From positions 916,376 through 980,375 of the forward strand of contig NZ_KE383983.1 in NCBI RefSeq assembly GCF_000423165.1: DNA of 64,000 nt, given 5' to 3'. Of this stretch, positions 49,443-59,032 are shown in pieces (position 1 is the first letter of the stretch; the number at the start of each line of letters is the position of its first letter). This DNA is from Pseudidiomarina sediminum DSM 21906. Its GTDB lineage: Bacteria > Pseudomonadota > Gammaproteobacteria > Enterobacterales > Alteromonadaceae. Below the pieces are notes generated by a model, which saw only the letters and a list, made by a program, of their open reading frames with translations, was not told the DNA's origin and searched no databases. The position numbers were made by a program, and so were the translations under genes.

Positions 49443-50252
49443 ATGCAGTTTTCATATTTAGAACATGTGGATCACGAGTTGTTACCGACCATCGAAATTC
49501 TATGGGAGGTAAGTCGGGTATTTAATGCCGATAGCGACCACTACGTCAGTTCTTTTTATCAGCAACTCAATGCCATGGGTGAACAACAGCAACTTGCTGA
49601 GGTTGACGGCATTGAGCGACTACGAAAATTGTGTCGTGCTTTCTATTGGCAACTGGGGTTTAGTAAAGCGCCAGAGCCTTTGCTGACCAGTAAGCGGGTG
49701 TTGCTTGACCGCGCTATCCGCTTGCGTACGGGGGAGCCCTTATCACTCGCATTATTGTTGCAAGAGGCCGCGTCTTATCATGGACTGGTGCTCGAGCTAA
49801 TTGATTTTCCAGGTCACCCATTACTGCGTTTCGACGATCAGCAGCAAAGCTTTTTCGTTGACCCAAGCAGTGGTGACCTGTTACATAACCAACAAGTTCA
49901 AGAACGTTTTGAAGATGCCACGGAAGGTGAAGAACGGTTTAGCTGGGAGAAGCTAGAAGCCGCTGACCAAAAGACCATCGTGGTACGATACCTCAGTGAA
50001 CTCAAGCACGCCTTTATTGCTGATCGTCGCTTTGCTGACGCTTTAACGAGCGTTCATATGTTGTTAGCTGTATTGCCTGACGACCCTTATGAAATCCGTG
50101 ATCGTGGTTACATTCTCGAAGAGCTGGATTGTAACCACGTTGCCGTTGACGATTATCAGTATTTTGTCGAACAATGCCCCGATGATCCGAGTGCGCAACT
50201 GCTACGTTTGCAGCTTGAAAACTGGACGAGACCGCAAACCACCTTGCACTGA
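49443..50252 (+). CDS. sirB1: SirB1 family protein (transglutaminase-like plus TPR)
   Basis: A 269-residue protein with the SirB1 N-terminal transglutaminase-like domain (about 30-175, including LRTGEPLSLALLLQEAASYHGL and LIDFPGHPLLRF) and a C-terminal TPR-like part (DRRFADALTSVHMLLAVLPDDPYEIRDRGYI). The family resembles YchA of Escherichia coli; activity unknown. I start at ATG 49443, preceded by AAAGGG; an in-frame TTG at 49422 is less likely. Confidence 0.92.
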   Translation: MQFSYLEHVDHELLPTIEILWEVSRVFNADSDHYVSSFYQQLNAMGEQQQLAEVDGIERLRKLCRAFYWQLGFSKAPEPLLTSKRVLLDRAIRLRTGEPLSLALLLQEAASYHGLVLELIDFPGHPLLRFDDQQQSFFVDPSSGDLLHNQQVQERFEDATEGEERFSWEKLEAADQKTIVVRYLSELKHAFIADRRFADALTSVHMLLAVLPDDPYEIRDRGYILEELDCNHVAVDDYQYFVEQCPDDPSAQLLRLQLENWTRPQTTLH

Positions 50253-50307
50253 TGTGCGCGCGTGGGGTGTCTCGATTTATCCACCATAACTACAATAAGA
50301 GGTAATC

Positions 50308-51558
50308 GTGGAAGCAGCTCCATTAATTTCAAATGACGGCGTGATCTTTGGTTTACTCGCCGTAATCCTCGGGGGAATTTTCTACACGCAACAAAGTAAA
50401 CACCCGTTTTGGCAAGGGGTTTACAAATGGGTACCAGCGCTCTTGCTGTGTTACTTTGTGCCATCGTTGCTGAATACATTTAACGTGGTCGATGGTGGTA
50501 ATACCGCGCTGTATCCGTTGGTCATGGACTATTTGTTACCAACCTGTCTGGTTCTCCTTACGCTGAGTCTCGATTTAAAAGCGATTATGCGTCTTGGGCC
50601 GAAAATCCTCATCATGTTTTTGACCGGTACCTTGGGTATTGTGATTGGTGGGCCGATTGCCTTGTTGCTTATTTCTATCATTTTCCCAGAAATGCTCAAC
50701 GGTGCCGGACCTGACGCTGTATGGCGTGGCATGACGACCATTGCCGGTAGCTGGATTGGTGGTGGTGCGAACCAAGCGGCGATGAAAGAAGTCTATGAAG
50801 TGGGTGGGGAAATTTTCTCAGCCATGGTCACAGTCGACATTATCGTAGCTAATCTTTGGATGGCGGTGTTGTTATACATGGCCGCGAACGCTAAAAAGAT
50901 TGATGCGCGCATTGGTGCTGATACCAGCGCTATTGAGGGTATTCGTGAGCGTATCGAAAAATACGAGTCAGAACATCGTCGCGAAGCCAAGCTACCAGAT
51001 TTAATTTTTATTCTTGCAGTTGGTTTTGGTGTGGCCGGTTTAGCGCATTTCGGTGCCGATATTATTGCACCGTACATCAACGATAATATGCCGGTTCTGA
51101 AAGAATTTAGCCTGAACAAAAAATTCTTTTGGTTGATTGTGATTGCCACCACCGTCGGTGTCGCATTGTCATTTACGCGTGTACGAACCCTTGAAGGCGT
51201 TGGGGCATCGAAAATTGGTTCGTTATTTGTCTATATTTTAGTAGCGACCATTGGTTTACATATGGACGTTAGTGCCATCATTGATGCGCCGAAATACTTC
51301 CTGATTGGTGCCGTGTGGATGACGATTCACGCTGGCCTCATGTTATTGGTCGCACGTTTGATTAAAGCGCCTGTTTTCTATATGGCGGTAGGTAGCCAAG
51401 CCAACGTAGGTGGAGCAGCATCAGCACCTGTGGTGGCCTCAGCCTTCCACCCATCACTTGCTCCGGTTGGGGTATTGTTGGCGGTGTTTGGTTACGCGTT
51501 AGGTACCTATGCCGCTTATCTTTGTGGACAAGTCCTGCGCGTGATTGCAGCGGGTTAA
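50308..51558 (+). CDS. DUF819 family integral membrane protein
   Basis: A 416-residue protein with about eleven membrane segments. Family-like stretches are YLLPTCLVLLTLSLDLKAI, TIAGSWIGGGANQAAMKE and, near the C-terminus, MAVGSQANVGGAASAPVVA: Gly-rich loops in the two halves that suggest a pore or substrate site. DUF819 (YjcL-like) members are presumed transporters with no known substrate. GTG start at 50308 with AAGAGGTAATC upstream. It sits between sirB1 and kdsA, which are adjacent in Escherichia coli. Confidence 0.88.
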   Translation: MEAAPLISNDGVIFGLLAVILGGIFYTQQSKHPFWQGVYKWVPALLLCYFVPSLLNTFNVVDGGNTALYPLVMDYLLPTCLVLLTLSLDLKAIMRLGPKILIMFLTGTLGIVIGGPIALLLISIIFPEMLNGAGPDAVWRGMTTIAGSWIGGGANQAAMKEVYEVGGEIFSAMVTVDIIVANLWMAVLLYMAANAKKIDARIGADTSAIEGIRERIEKYESEHRREAKLPDLIFILAVGFGVAGLAHFGADIIAPYINDNMPVLKEFSLNKKFFWLIVIATTVGVALSFTRVRTLEGVGASKIGSLFVYILVATIGLHMDVSAIIDAPKYFLIGAVWMTIHAGLMLLVARLIKAPVFYMAVGSQANVGGAASAPVVASAFHPSLAPVGVLLAVFGYALGTYAAYLCGQVLRVIAAG

Positions 51559-52419
<861 letters not shown>

Positions 52420-52433
52420 AGGCTCTGGTCAGC

Positions 52434-52462
52434 TTGCACCGAACGTCAACATGGATTAGATT
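52434..52462 (+). promoter_or_regulatory. Promoter of tetR-fadE
   Basis: TTGCAC (52434-52439), 17-base spacer, TAGATT (52457-52462). Transcription would start near 52469, in the middle of the palindrome listed next. Confidence 0.6.
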
Positions 52463-52478
52463 AAAACGCATGTTTTAA
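52461..52478 (+). promoter_or_regulatory. Palindromic operator, probably for the TetR regulator
   Basis: TTAAAAC (52461-52467) and its exact complement GTTTTAA (52472-52478) flank GCAT. The site overlaps the end of the -10 box and the start point, where a bound repressor would block transcription. The AAAC-N4-GTTT core resembles sites of PsrA-type fatty acid regulators; binding is inferred. Confidence 0.58.
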
Positions 52479-52503
52479 ATGGACGTTCTAAACGGCGGCA
52501 ACA

Positions 52504-53136
52504 ATGACCAAAGCAGTGACTACACAAGATAAACTACTCAATGCTGCCGAGGCCTTGTTCGCAGAGCAGGGCTTCGAGCAGACGTCGTTACGACAAATCA
52601 CCACTGAAGCGAACGTCAATCTCGCTTCTGTCAATTACCATTTTGGCTCCAAAAAAGCACTCATCCAAGCTGTCATGGCACGTTACTTGGACGTGTTTAT
52701 GCCAAAGCTGCAAACTGAACTAATGGCCTTAGCTGAGCGTAACCAATTTAACACGCGCGAGGTGTTTGATTGTTTTCGTGGTCCGCTAGCGGAATTGCGC
52801 GGTGTACATGAGCAAGGTTCAACGCTATTTTTAAGTTTGCTGGGTTTTGCTTATGCAGAGATTCAAGGGCATTTGCGGCGCTACATCATGGAGCAATTCG
52901 GTGAGGTGATCGCGTTGTTACTCGACACCTTACATCAAGCGAATCCGAAACTGAGTCCAGCGGACATGTTCTGGCGCTTGCACTTTGTGCTCGGTGCAAC
53001 GGTGTTTGCACAAGTTTCAGGTCCGGCGTTGCGGGAAATTGCAGCGGCGGATTTTGGTGAAGACGTGGCGGCTGATCAGGTCGTTGAACGTCTGATCCCC
53101 TTTATCGCTGGTGGCGTTGACGCCTGCAGTGAATAA
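52504..53136 (+). CDS. TetR family regulator, PsrA-like
   Basis: A 210-residue repressor with an N-terminal HTH (about 8-55: KLLNAAEALFAEQGFEQTSL and VNLASVNYHFGSKKAL) and a helical ligand-binding domain. The sequence style and the next gene, acyl-CoA dehydrogenase FadE, point to a PsrA-like regulator of fatty acid degradation that senses long-chain acyl-CoA or fatty acids. It is 22 bases before fadE and has a palindrome over its own promoter, so self-repression with fadE in the same transcript is likely. Calling it psrA would need a phylogeny. Confidence 0.85.
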   Translation: MTKAVTTQDKLLNAAEALFAEQGFEQTSLRQITTEANVNLASVNYHFGSKKALIQAVMARYLDVFMPKLQTELMALAERNQFNTREVFDCFRGPLAELRGVHEQGSTLFLSLLGFAYAEIQGHLRRYIMEQFGEVIALLLDTLHQANPKLSPADMFWRLHFVLGATVFAQVSGPALREIAAADFGEDVAADQVVERLIPFIAGGVDACSE

Positions 53137-53158
53137 CCTCAATACGCAAGGGTAAGTT

Positions 53159-55459
53159 ATGGAAATTCTCATTTTATTAGTGGTTGCGGCAGTCTTGCTG
53201 TTTGCTGTGAAAGAGATCCGTCGCAGTCTTATCAGCCGTCCCATGTTTGGCTTCTTCAAACGGGTACTACCGCCGCTCTCAGCAACCGAGCGGGAAGCGA
53301 TGACCGCCGGTGATGTTTGGTGGGACGCCGAGTTATTCAGTGGTCGCCCAGATTGGCATCAGTTTTTACAACAAAAGCCACCGCAGTTTACTGAAGAAGA
53401 ACAAGCCTTTATTGATAACCAGCTGGAAACCCTGTTAGCCATGCTGGATGACTTCAACATTGTGCAGCAAGACCGTGATTTGCCGGAGGCGGTGTGGAAC
53501 TACATTCGTAAAGAGAAGTTCTTCGCCATGATCATTGGTAAAGAGTTTGGCGGCTTAGCGTTTTCGCCTGCGGCAAACTCCCATATTGTGTCACGGATTG
53601 CCACCCGCTCAATCAGTGCAGCAGTTACGGTGATGGTACCGAACTCATTAGGTCCAGGTGAATTGCTGACCCATTACGGTACCGAAGCACAGAAAAATTA
53701 CTGGCTGCCGCGTCTTGCCGATGGCACGGATATCCCGTGTTTTGCGTTAACGGCGCCTGAAGCCGGCTCTGATGCCGGGGCGATCCCTGATAGCGGGGTA
53801 CTCTGCAAGGGCGAGCATGACGGCAAAGAAGTTTTGGGTATTCGCCTGAACTGGGACAAACGTTACATCACCTTGGCTCCGGTCGCGACAGTACTGGGCT
53901 TAGCCTTCAAACTTTATGATCCGGATGGCTTGTTGGGCGACCAAAAAGCGATTGGGATTACCTGTGCGTTGATTCCAACCGATCACCCTGGAGTTGAGAC
54001 CGGTGAACGTCATTTCCCGCTCAACCAAGCATTCATGAACGGTACCACCTACGGAAAAGATGTTTTCATTCCATTGGATTGGGTCATTGGCGGTAAAGAT
54101 TACGTCGGCAAAGGCTGGAAGATGCTGATGGAGTGTTTGTCGGCAGGGCGCGGTATTTCGTTGCCAGCGCTGGCGACCGCTACAGGTCACGTTACCCAAC
54201 GAATGACTGGTGCTTATGCTTATGTACGGCAACAGTTCGGTTTGCCGATTGGTAAGTTTGAAGGGGTGCAAGAGGCGATGGGGCGTATTGGTGGTACCAA
54301 CTACTCCATCGAGTCGATGCGTCGTTTGACGGTGGCTGCCTTGTGTGAAGGGAAAAGCCCTTCAGTGATTACGGCAATGACCAAGTATCACATGACCGAG
54401 ATGGGACGTCAGGTGATGGAAGATGCCATGGATATCCATGCTGGCAAAGGCATTCAGCTTGGGCCGAAGAACTACCTTGGCCATGGTTATATGGCGACGC
54501 CGGTATCCATTACCGTGGAAGGGGCAAACATTTTGACCCGTAACCTGATGATTTTTGGTCAGGGAGCGACCCGTTGTCACCCGTACGTATTAAAGGAAAT
54601 GGATGCCGCAGCGAACCCTGACGAAGAGCAAGGTTTGCGTGACTTTGACGCCTTACTCATTAAACACATCGGTTTTGCAGCAGGTAACTTCTTTAGCAGT
54701 GTATGGATGGGCTTAACCGGTGCGCGCTTCAATGCGAGTCCAATTAGTGGCTCTACTGCGCGCTATTATCAGCAACTCACCCGCATGAGTCGCGCGTTAG
54801 CGCTTACTGCTGACGTGGCGATGCTGGTCATGGGCGGTGATTTGAAACGTAAAGAAATGCTGTCGGCACGTTTAGGCGACGTCCTGAGTCACTTGTACAT
54901 GGCCTCGGCGGTGTTGAAACGCTACGAAGACGACGGGCGTCAAAGCACCGATTTGGTCTTTGTTGATTATGCGTTGCAACACCATTTACATGCCATTGGC
55001 GAAGCATTCCGTGGCTTTTTTGCCAACTTCCCGAATCGCTTCATGGCATGGACCTTGCGGTTGGCGATTTTCCCGTTGGGTATTCGTTATGCCAAGCCTG
55101 CCGATGCGCTTTATCAAGGCATTGCAGATGCAATGATGGAGCCAGGCAAAGCGCGCGATCGACAAACCTTCTTGTGTTATTGGAAGGATGATGCTAACGA
55201 TATGTTGGGTCACATGGAGCTTGCCTTTGTGAAAATGAAGCAACATGAGGCGCTATATAAGCGTTTGCAAAAAGCTGAGAAGCGCGGAGAGATTGCGCCT
55301 GATTTGGCTGGTAGTGAACTTGCTGATGCGGCACTGGCAGCGGAAGTTATTACGGCTGAGGAAGCGGAACACTTGGTCGAAGTGGAGCAATTACGTTTGG
55401 CAGCGATTGCTGTTGATCAATTTGCCCCCGGCACACTAGAAAATAAGACGTTCGCCTAA
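53159..55459 (+). CDS. fadE: Acyl-CoA dehydrogenase FadE
   Basis: First step of fatty acid beta-oxidation: FAD-dependent oxidation of acyl-CoA to enoyl-CoA. The 766-residue product is of the large FadE class, with an N-terminal hydrophobic segment (MEILILLVVAAVLLFAV), an acyl-CoA dehydrogenase core (about 80-480: FALTAPEAGSDAGAIPDSG, FGLPIGKFEGVQEAMGRIGG, DIHAGKGIQLGP, ITVEGANILTRNLMIFGQGA) and the long DUF1974 C-terminal domain. Slightly shorter than Escherichia coli FadE (814). Translated after the TetR gene from one transcript. Confidence 0.96.
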   Translation: MEILILLVVAAVLLFAVKEIRRSLISRPMFGFFKRVLPPLSATEREAMTAGDVWWDAELFSGRPDWHQFLQQKPPQFTEEEQAFIDNQLETLLAMLDDFNIVQQDRDLPEAVWNYIRKEKFFAMIIGKEFGGLAFSPAANSHIVSRIATRSISAAVTVMVPNSLGPGELLTHYGTEAQKNYWLPRLADGTDIPCFALTAPEAGSDAGAIPDSGVLCKGEHDGKEVLGIRLNWDKRYITLAPVATVLGLAFKLYDPDGLLGDQKAIGITCALIPTDHPGVETGERHFPLNQAFMNGTTYGKDVFIPLDWVIGGKDYVGKGWKMLMECLSAGRGISLPALATATGHVTQRMTGAYAYVRQQFGLPIGKFEGVQEAMGRIGGTNYSIESMRRLTVAALCEGKSPSVITAMTKYHMTEMGRQVMEDAMDIHAGKGIQLGPKNYLGHGYMATPVSITVEGANILTRNLMIFGQGATRCHPYVLKEMDAAANPDEEQGLRDFDALLIKHIGFAAGNFFSSVWMGLTGARFNASPISGSTARYYQQLTRMSRALALTADVAMLVMGGDLKRKEMLSARLGDVLSHLYMASAVLKRYEDDGRQSTDLVFVDYALQHHLHAIGEAFRGFFANFPNRFMAWTLRLAIFPLGIRYAKPADALYQGIADAMMEPGKARDRQTFLCYWKDDANDMLGHMELAFVKMKQHEALYKRLQKAEKRGEIAPDLAGSELADAALAAEVITAEEAEHLVEVEQLRLAAIAVDQFAPGTLENKTFA

Positions 55460-55473
55460 ACGGCGAACGTCTT
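55445..55473. terminator. Hairpin between convergent fadE and ettA
   Basis: AAGACGTTCGCC (55445-55456), loop TAAAC, GGCGAACGTCTT (55462-55473): 12 perfect pairs. The fadE stop codon TAA is in the loop. There is no long T-run on either side, so it may protect RNA ends or terminate weakly in both directions. ettA ends nine bases later. Confidence 0.6.
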
Positions 55474-55481
55474 CAAGTGCT

Positions 55482-57146
55482 TTAACCGATAGGTTTGTAA
55501 CGCACGCGATGCGGCTCCATAGCCTGCTCGCCGTGCGTTTCTTTCATGTAAGCTTCGTAATCGGTGTAGTTACCTTCGTAGAAGTTAATCTTACCTTCAT
55601 CACGATAATCCAAGATGTGTGTTGCCACACGGTCAAGGAACCAACGGTCGTGCGAGATCACCATCGCTGAGCCAGGGAACTCCAACAAGGCTTCTTCAAG
55701 CGCTCGCAAAGTTTCAACATCAAGGTCGTTGGTTGGTTCATCAAGCAGCAATAAGTTACCGCCAGCTTTCAATAATTTTGCCAAGTGCACACGGTTGCGT
55801 TCACCACCGGATAATTCACCGATACGCTTTTGTTGGTCGTTGCCACGGAAGTTAAAGCGACCGACATAGGCGCGGCTGTTGATCTCAAAAGTGCCGATCC
55901 GCAACACGTCTTGACCATCAGAGATTTCTTGCCACACGGTGTTGTTGTCATCCATGTCATCACGGAACTGATCGACGCTTGCCAATTGTACGGTTTCACC
56001 GAGTTCAACGGTGCCGCTATCAGGCTGCTCAGCACCAGTGATCATACGGAACAAGGTCGATTTACCTGCACCGTTTGGACCGATAATGCCGACGATGGCA
56101 CCCTTAGGAATGCTGAAGCTTAAGTCATCGATAAGCACGCGGCCGTCATAGGCTTTGTGCAAGTGTTCCACGTCCAACACTTTGTCGCCCAAGCGGGGAC
56201 CAGGTGGAATGAACAGCTCGTTGGTTTCGTTACGTTTTTGATAGTCGCCGCTTTGCAACTCTTCAAAACGCGCCATCCGCGCTTTACTTTTCGCTTGGCG
56301 ACCTTTCGGGTTCTGACGAACCCATTCCAATTCTTGCTTAATGCTACGCTGACGGGCTTTCTCAGATTTCTCTTCTTGCTCGAGGCGTTTCTCTTTTTGC
56401 TCCAACCAAGACGAGTAGTTACCTTCCCAAGGAATGCCGTAACCACGGTCAAGCTCGAGGATCCAGCCGGCAACGTTATCAAGGAAATAACGGTCGTGGG
56501 TAATCGCCACAACGGTGCCGTCGTAGTCGTGCAAGAAGCGTTCGAGCCACGCGACAGATTCGGCGTCCAAGTGGTTGGTCGGTTCGTCGAGCAGCAACAT
56601 ATCAGGTTTACTTAGTAACAAACGACAGATTGCCACGCGGCGCCGCTCACCACCGGATAACACACCAATTTTTGCGTCCCAAGGTGGTAAACGCAGTGAG
56701 TCCGCTGCACGCTCAAGAATATTCTCGAGGTTATGACCGTCTTTCGCCTGAATGATGGCTTCGAGTTCACCTTGGCGTTTGGCTAAGGCATCAAAGTCGG
56801 CATTTTCATCGGCATAGGCGCTGTAAACCTGATCAAGTTCTGCCATCGCGTCTTTAACTTCAGCCACAGCTTCTTCAACAGTTTCACGCACGGTTTTGTT
56901 TTCATCGAGTTGCGGCTCTTGCGGTAAGTAACCAATTTGCGTACCGGCAAGTGGACGCGCTTCACCCTCGATCTCGGTATCAATCCCGGCCATGATGCGT
57001 AGCAAGGTTGATTTACCCGCACCGTTAAGACCTAAAACACCAATTTTGGCGCCCGGGAAAAAGGACAATGAAATGTCCTTCAGAATGGTTTTTTTCGGCG
57101 GGACCACTTTGCTTACCCGCGACATCGAATAGATAAACTGTGCCAT
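55482..57146 (-). CDS. ettA: Energy-dependent translational throttle protein EttA
   Basis: ABC-F ATPase that binds the ribosomal E site and gates the first peptide bond according to the ATP:ADP ratio. The 554-residue protein has two ABC domains with Walker A GLNGAGKST and GPNGAGKST, ABC signatures LSGGERRRVA and LSGGERNRVHLAK, Walker B LLLDEPTNHLD and LLLDEPTNDLD, and between them the P-site tRNA interaction linker and the arm. The C-terminal end HRVRYKPIG fits EttA. ATG 57146 (MAQFIYSM) has AAGGAAG upstream. Confidence 0.97.
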   Translation of the reverse strand: MAQFIYSMSRVSKVVPPKKTILKDISLSFFPGAKIGVLGLNGAGKSTLLRIMAGIDTEIEGEARPLAGTQIGYLPQEPQLDENKTVRETVEEAVAEVKDAMAELDQVYSAYADENADFDALAKRQGELEAIIQAKDGHNLENILERAADSLRLPPWDAKIGVLSGGERRRVAICRLLLSKPDMLLLDEPTNHLDAESVAWLERFLHDYDGTVVAITHDRYFLDNVAGWILELDRGYGIPWEGNYSSWLEQKEKRLEQEEKSEKARQRSIKQELEWVRQNPKGRQAKSKARMARFEELQSGDYQKRNETNELFIPPGPRLGDKVLDVEHLHKAYDGRVLIDDLSFSIPKGAIVGIIGPNGAGKSTLFRMITGAEQPDSGTVELGETVQLASVDQFRDDMDDNNTVWQEISDGQDVLRIGTFEINSRAYVGRFNFRGNDQQKRIGELSGGERNRVHLAKLLKAGGNLLLLDEPTNDLDVETLRALEEALLEFPGSAMVISHDRWFLDRVATHILDYRDEGKINFYEGNYTDYEAYMKETHGEQAMEPHRVRYKPIG

Positions 57147-57187
57147 ATCAGCAACACTTCCTTTCATCGGCTGCAAATTAAGCGGCT

Positions 57188-57217
57188 ATTTTAACCCTTA
57201 AGTTGGCGTGAACCCAA
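57188..57217 (-). promoter_or_regulatory. Candidate ettA promoter
   Basis: Read leftwards: TTGGGT (57217-57212), 18-base spacer, TAAAAT (57193-57188), about 40 bases before the ettA ATG. It overlaps the divergent glyA promoter candidate. Confidence 0.42.
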
Positions 57218-57232
57218 GTATATTGGTAAACT
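57203..57232 (+). promoter_or_regulatory. Candidate glyA promoter
   Basis: TTGGCG (57203-57208), 18-base spacer, TAAACT (57227-57232), 42 bases before the glyA ATG. I see no glycine riboswitch or PurR-like palindrome in the gap. Confidence 0.38.
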
Positions 57233-57274
57233 ACTGCCTCAAATCATCGTCCCGTTATGAAGTCAGGAGCCCCA

Positions 57275-58531
57275 ATGTTAAAAAACACCATGAACATTGC
57301 CGATTACGATGCTGATCTATGGCAAGCTATGACTGACGAAGTTGCTCGTCAGGAAGAACACATTGAGTTGATTGCCTCAGAGAACTATACCAGTCCTCGC
57401 GTGCTACAGGCACAGGGCTCACAACTGACCAACAAGTACGCGGAAGGTTATCCGCACAAACGCTATTATGGCGGTTGTGAGTACGTTGACGTGGTCGAAG
57501 ATTTAGCGATTGAACGTGCCAAGCAGTTGTTTGGTGCAAAATATGCCAACGTGCAACCGCACGCTGGTTCACAGGCCAACTCTGCAGTGTTTTTGGCATT
57601 GCTTGAAGCGGGCGATACCGTGTTAGGTATGAGCTTGGCGCACGGTGGCCACTTGACCCATGGTTCAGGGGTTAACTTCTCAGGCAAATTGTACAACGCT
57701 GTACAGTACGGTTTGGACGAAACCACCGGTGAAATTAACTACGCAGAAGTACGCGAGTTAGCACTTGAGCACAAGCCAAAGCTGATTGTAGCTGGTTTCT
57801 CTGCCTATTCAGGTATTGTTGATTGGGCGAAATTCCGTGAAATCGCTGACGAAGTTGGCGCTTACCTGTTAGTCGATATGGCGCACGTTGCCGGCTTGGT
57901 TGCTGCAGGGTTATATCCAAACCCAGTACCACATGCCGACGTTGTGACGACGACTACCCATAAAACCTTAGCAGGTCCGCGTAGTGGTTTGATTTTGTCA
58001 GGTAAAGACGACGAAACCTTACACAAAAAATTGAATAGTGGTGTGTTCCCAGGTAGTCAAGGTGGCCCTCTGTGTCACGTGATTGCAGCCAAAGCTGTAG
58101 CGTTTAAAGAAGCCATGGAACCTGAGTTCAAAGCCTATCAGCAGCAAGTGTTGGACAACGCCAATGCGATGGTGAAAGTGATGCAAGAACGCGGTTATAA
58201 CATCGTTTCTGGCGGCACCCAAAACCACTTGTTCTTGGTGGACCTGATCAACAAAGACATCACCGGTAAAGACGCTGATGCAGCCCTTGGTCGCGCGTTC
58301 ATCACAGTGAACAAAAACTCAGTACCGAACGATCCACGTTCACCTTTTGTTACCTCTGGCCTGCGTCTCGGTACGCCAGCAATTACCCGTCGTGGTTTTA
58401 AAGTTGCTGAAGCTGAGCAGGTGGCAAACTGGATCTGTGACGTACTTGATGACATTGAAAACGAAGACAAAATCGTTGAAGTTCGTGAAAGTGTGCGCGC
58501 TTTGTGCAAACGCTTCCCAGTTTACGGATAA
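57275..58531 (+). CDS. glyA: Serine hydroxymethyltransferase
   Basis: PLP enzyme that converts serine and tetrahydrofolate to glycine and methylene-tetrahydrofolate, the main source of one-carbon units. The 418-residue product has [30 protein letters not shown] and the PLP Lys230 in [15 protein letters not shown] 57275 ([12 protein letters not shown]) has AGGAG upstream; an ATG six codons earlier is less well placed. Followed after 38 bases by nrdR. Confidence 0.98.
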   Translation: MLKNTMNIADYDADLWQAMTDEVARQEEHIELIASENYTSPRVLQAQGSQLTNKYAEGYPHKRYYGGCEYVDVVEDLAIERAKQLFGAKYANVQPHAGSQANSAVFLALLEAGDTVLGMSLAHGGHLTHGSGVNFSGKLYNAVQYGLDETTGEINYAEVRELALEHKPKLIVAGFSAYSGIVDWAKFREIADEVGAYLLVDMAHVAGLVAAGLYPNPVPHADVVTTTTHKTLAGPRSGLILSGKDDETLHKKLNSGVFPGSQGGPLCHVIAAKAVAFKEAMEPEFKAYQQQVLDNANAMVKVMQERGYNIVSGGTQNHLFLVDLINKDITGKDADAALGRAFITVNKNSVPNDPRSPFVTSGLRLGTPAITRRGFKVAEAEQVANWICDVLDDIENEDKIVEVRESVRALCKRFPVYG

Positions 58532-58569
58532 GTGAACGGTTAAGCGATTTTATTGAATAAGGAAAGGTC

Positions 58570-59019
58570 ATGCATTGTCCGTTCTGTGGTACGCAAGATA
58601 CTAAAGTGATTGATTCACGGCTCGTGGCCGATGGCGCATCCGTGCGTCGCCGCCGCGAATGTCTAGCGTGTAAAGAGCGTTTCACGACGTTTGAAACGGC
58701 AGAGCTGGTGATGCCGCGGGTGATCAAATCGGATGGCTCGCGTGAACCTTTCAATGAAGACAAGCTTCGCAGTGGCTTACTGCGTGCGCTAGAAAAGCGC
58801 CCAGTAAGCCTCGAAGCGATGGAACAAGCCATTCAAAACGTCAAATCTGCGTTACGCGCCACTGGCGAGCGCGAAATCACCAGCCAAGTGATAGGTGGCT
58901 TGGTGATGGAAAACCTTAAAGCCCTCGATAAAGTTGCGTACATCCGGTTTGCTTCGGTGTACCGCGCATTTGATGATATCCGCGAATTCGGTGAGGAAAT
59001 CGCGCGCTTAAATGACTAA
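58570..59019 (+). CDS. nrdR: Transcriptional repressor NrdR
   Basis: Zinc-finger and ATP-cone repressor of ribonucleotide reductase operons. The 149-residue product has the zinc ribbon cysteines Cys3, Cys6, Cys31 and Cys34 ([10 protein letters not shown] and [12 protein letters not shown]) and an ATP-cone (about 49-139, [20 protein letters not shown]). AAGGAAAGG precedes the ATG. It overlaps or nearly touches ribD, the conserved nrdR-ribD order. Confidence 0.98.
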   Translation: MHCPFCGTQDTKVIDSRLVADGASVRRRRECLACKERFTTFETAELVMPRVIKSDGSREPFNEDKLRSGLLRALEKRPVSLEAMEQAIQNVKSALRATGEREITSQVIGGLVMENLKALDKVAYIRFASVYRAFDDIREFGEEIARLND

Positions 59020-59032
59020 GCGAGAGACCGTT

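Noticed and set aside
57147-57274. Glycine riboswitch or PurR site before glyA
   Set aside because: The gap has no tandem aptamer-like structure and no ACGCAAAC-type palindrome that I can see.
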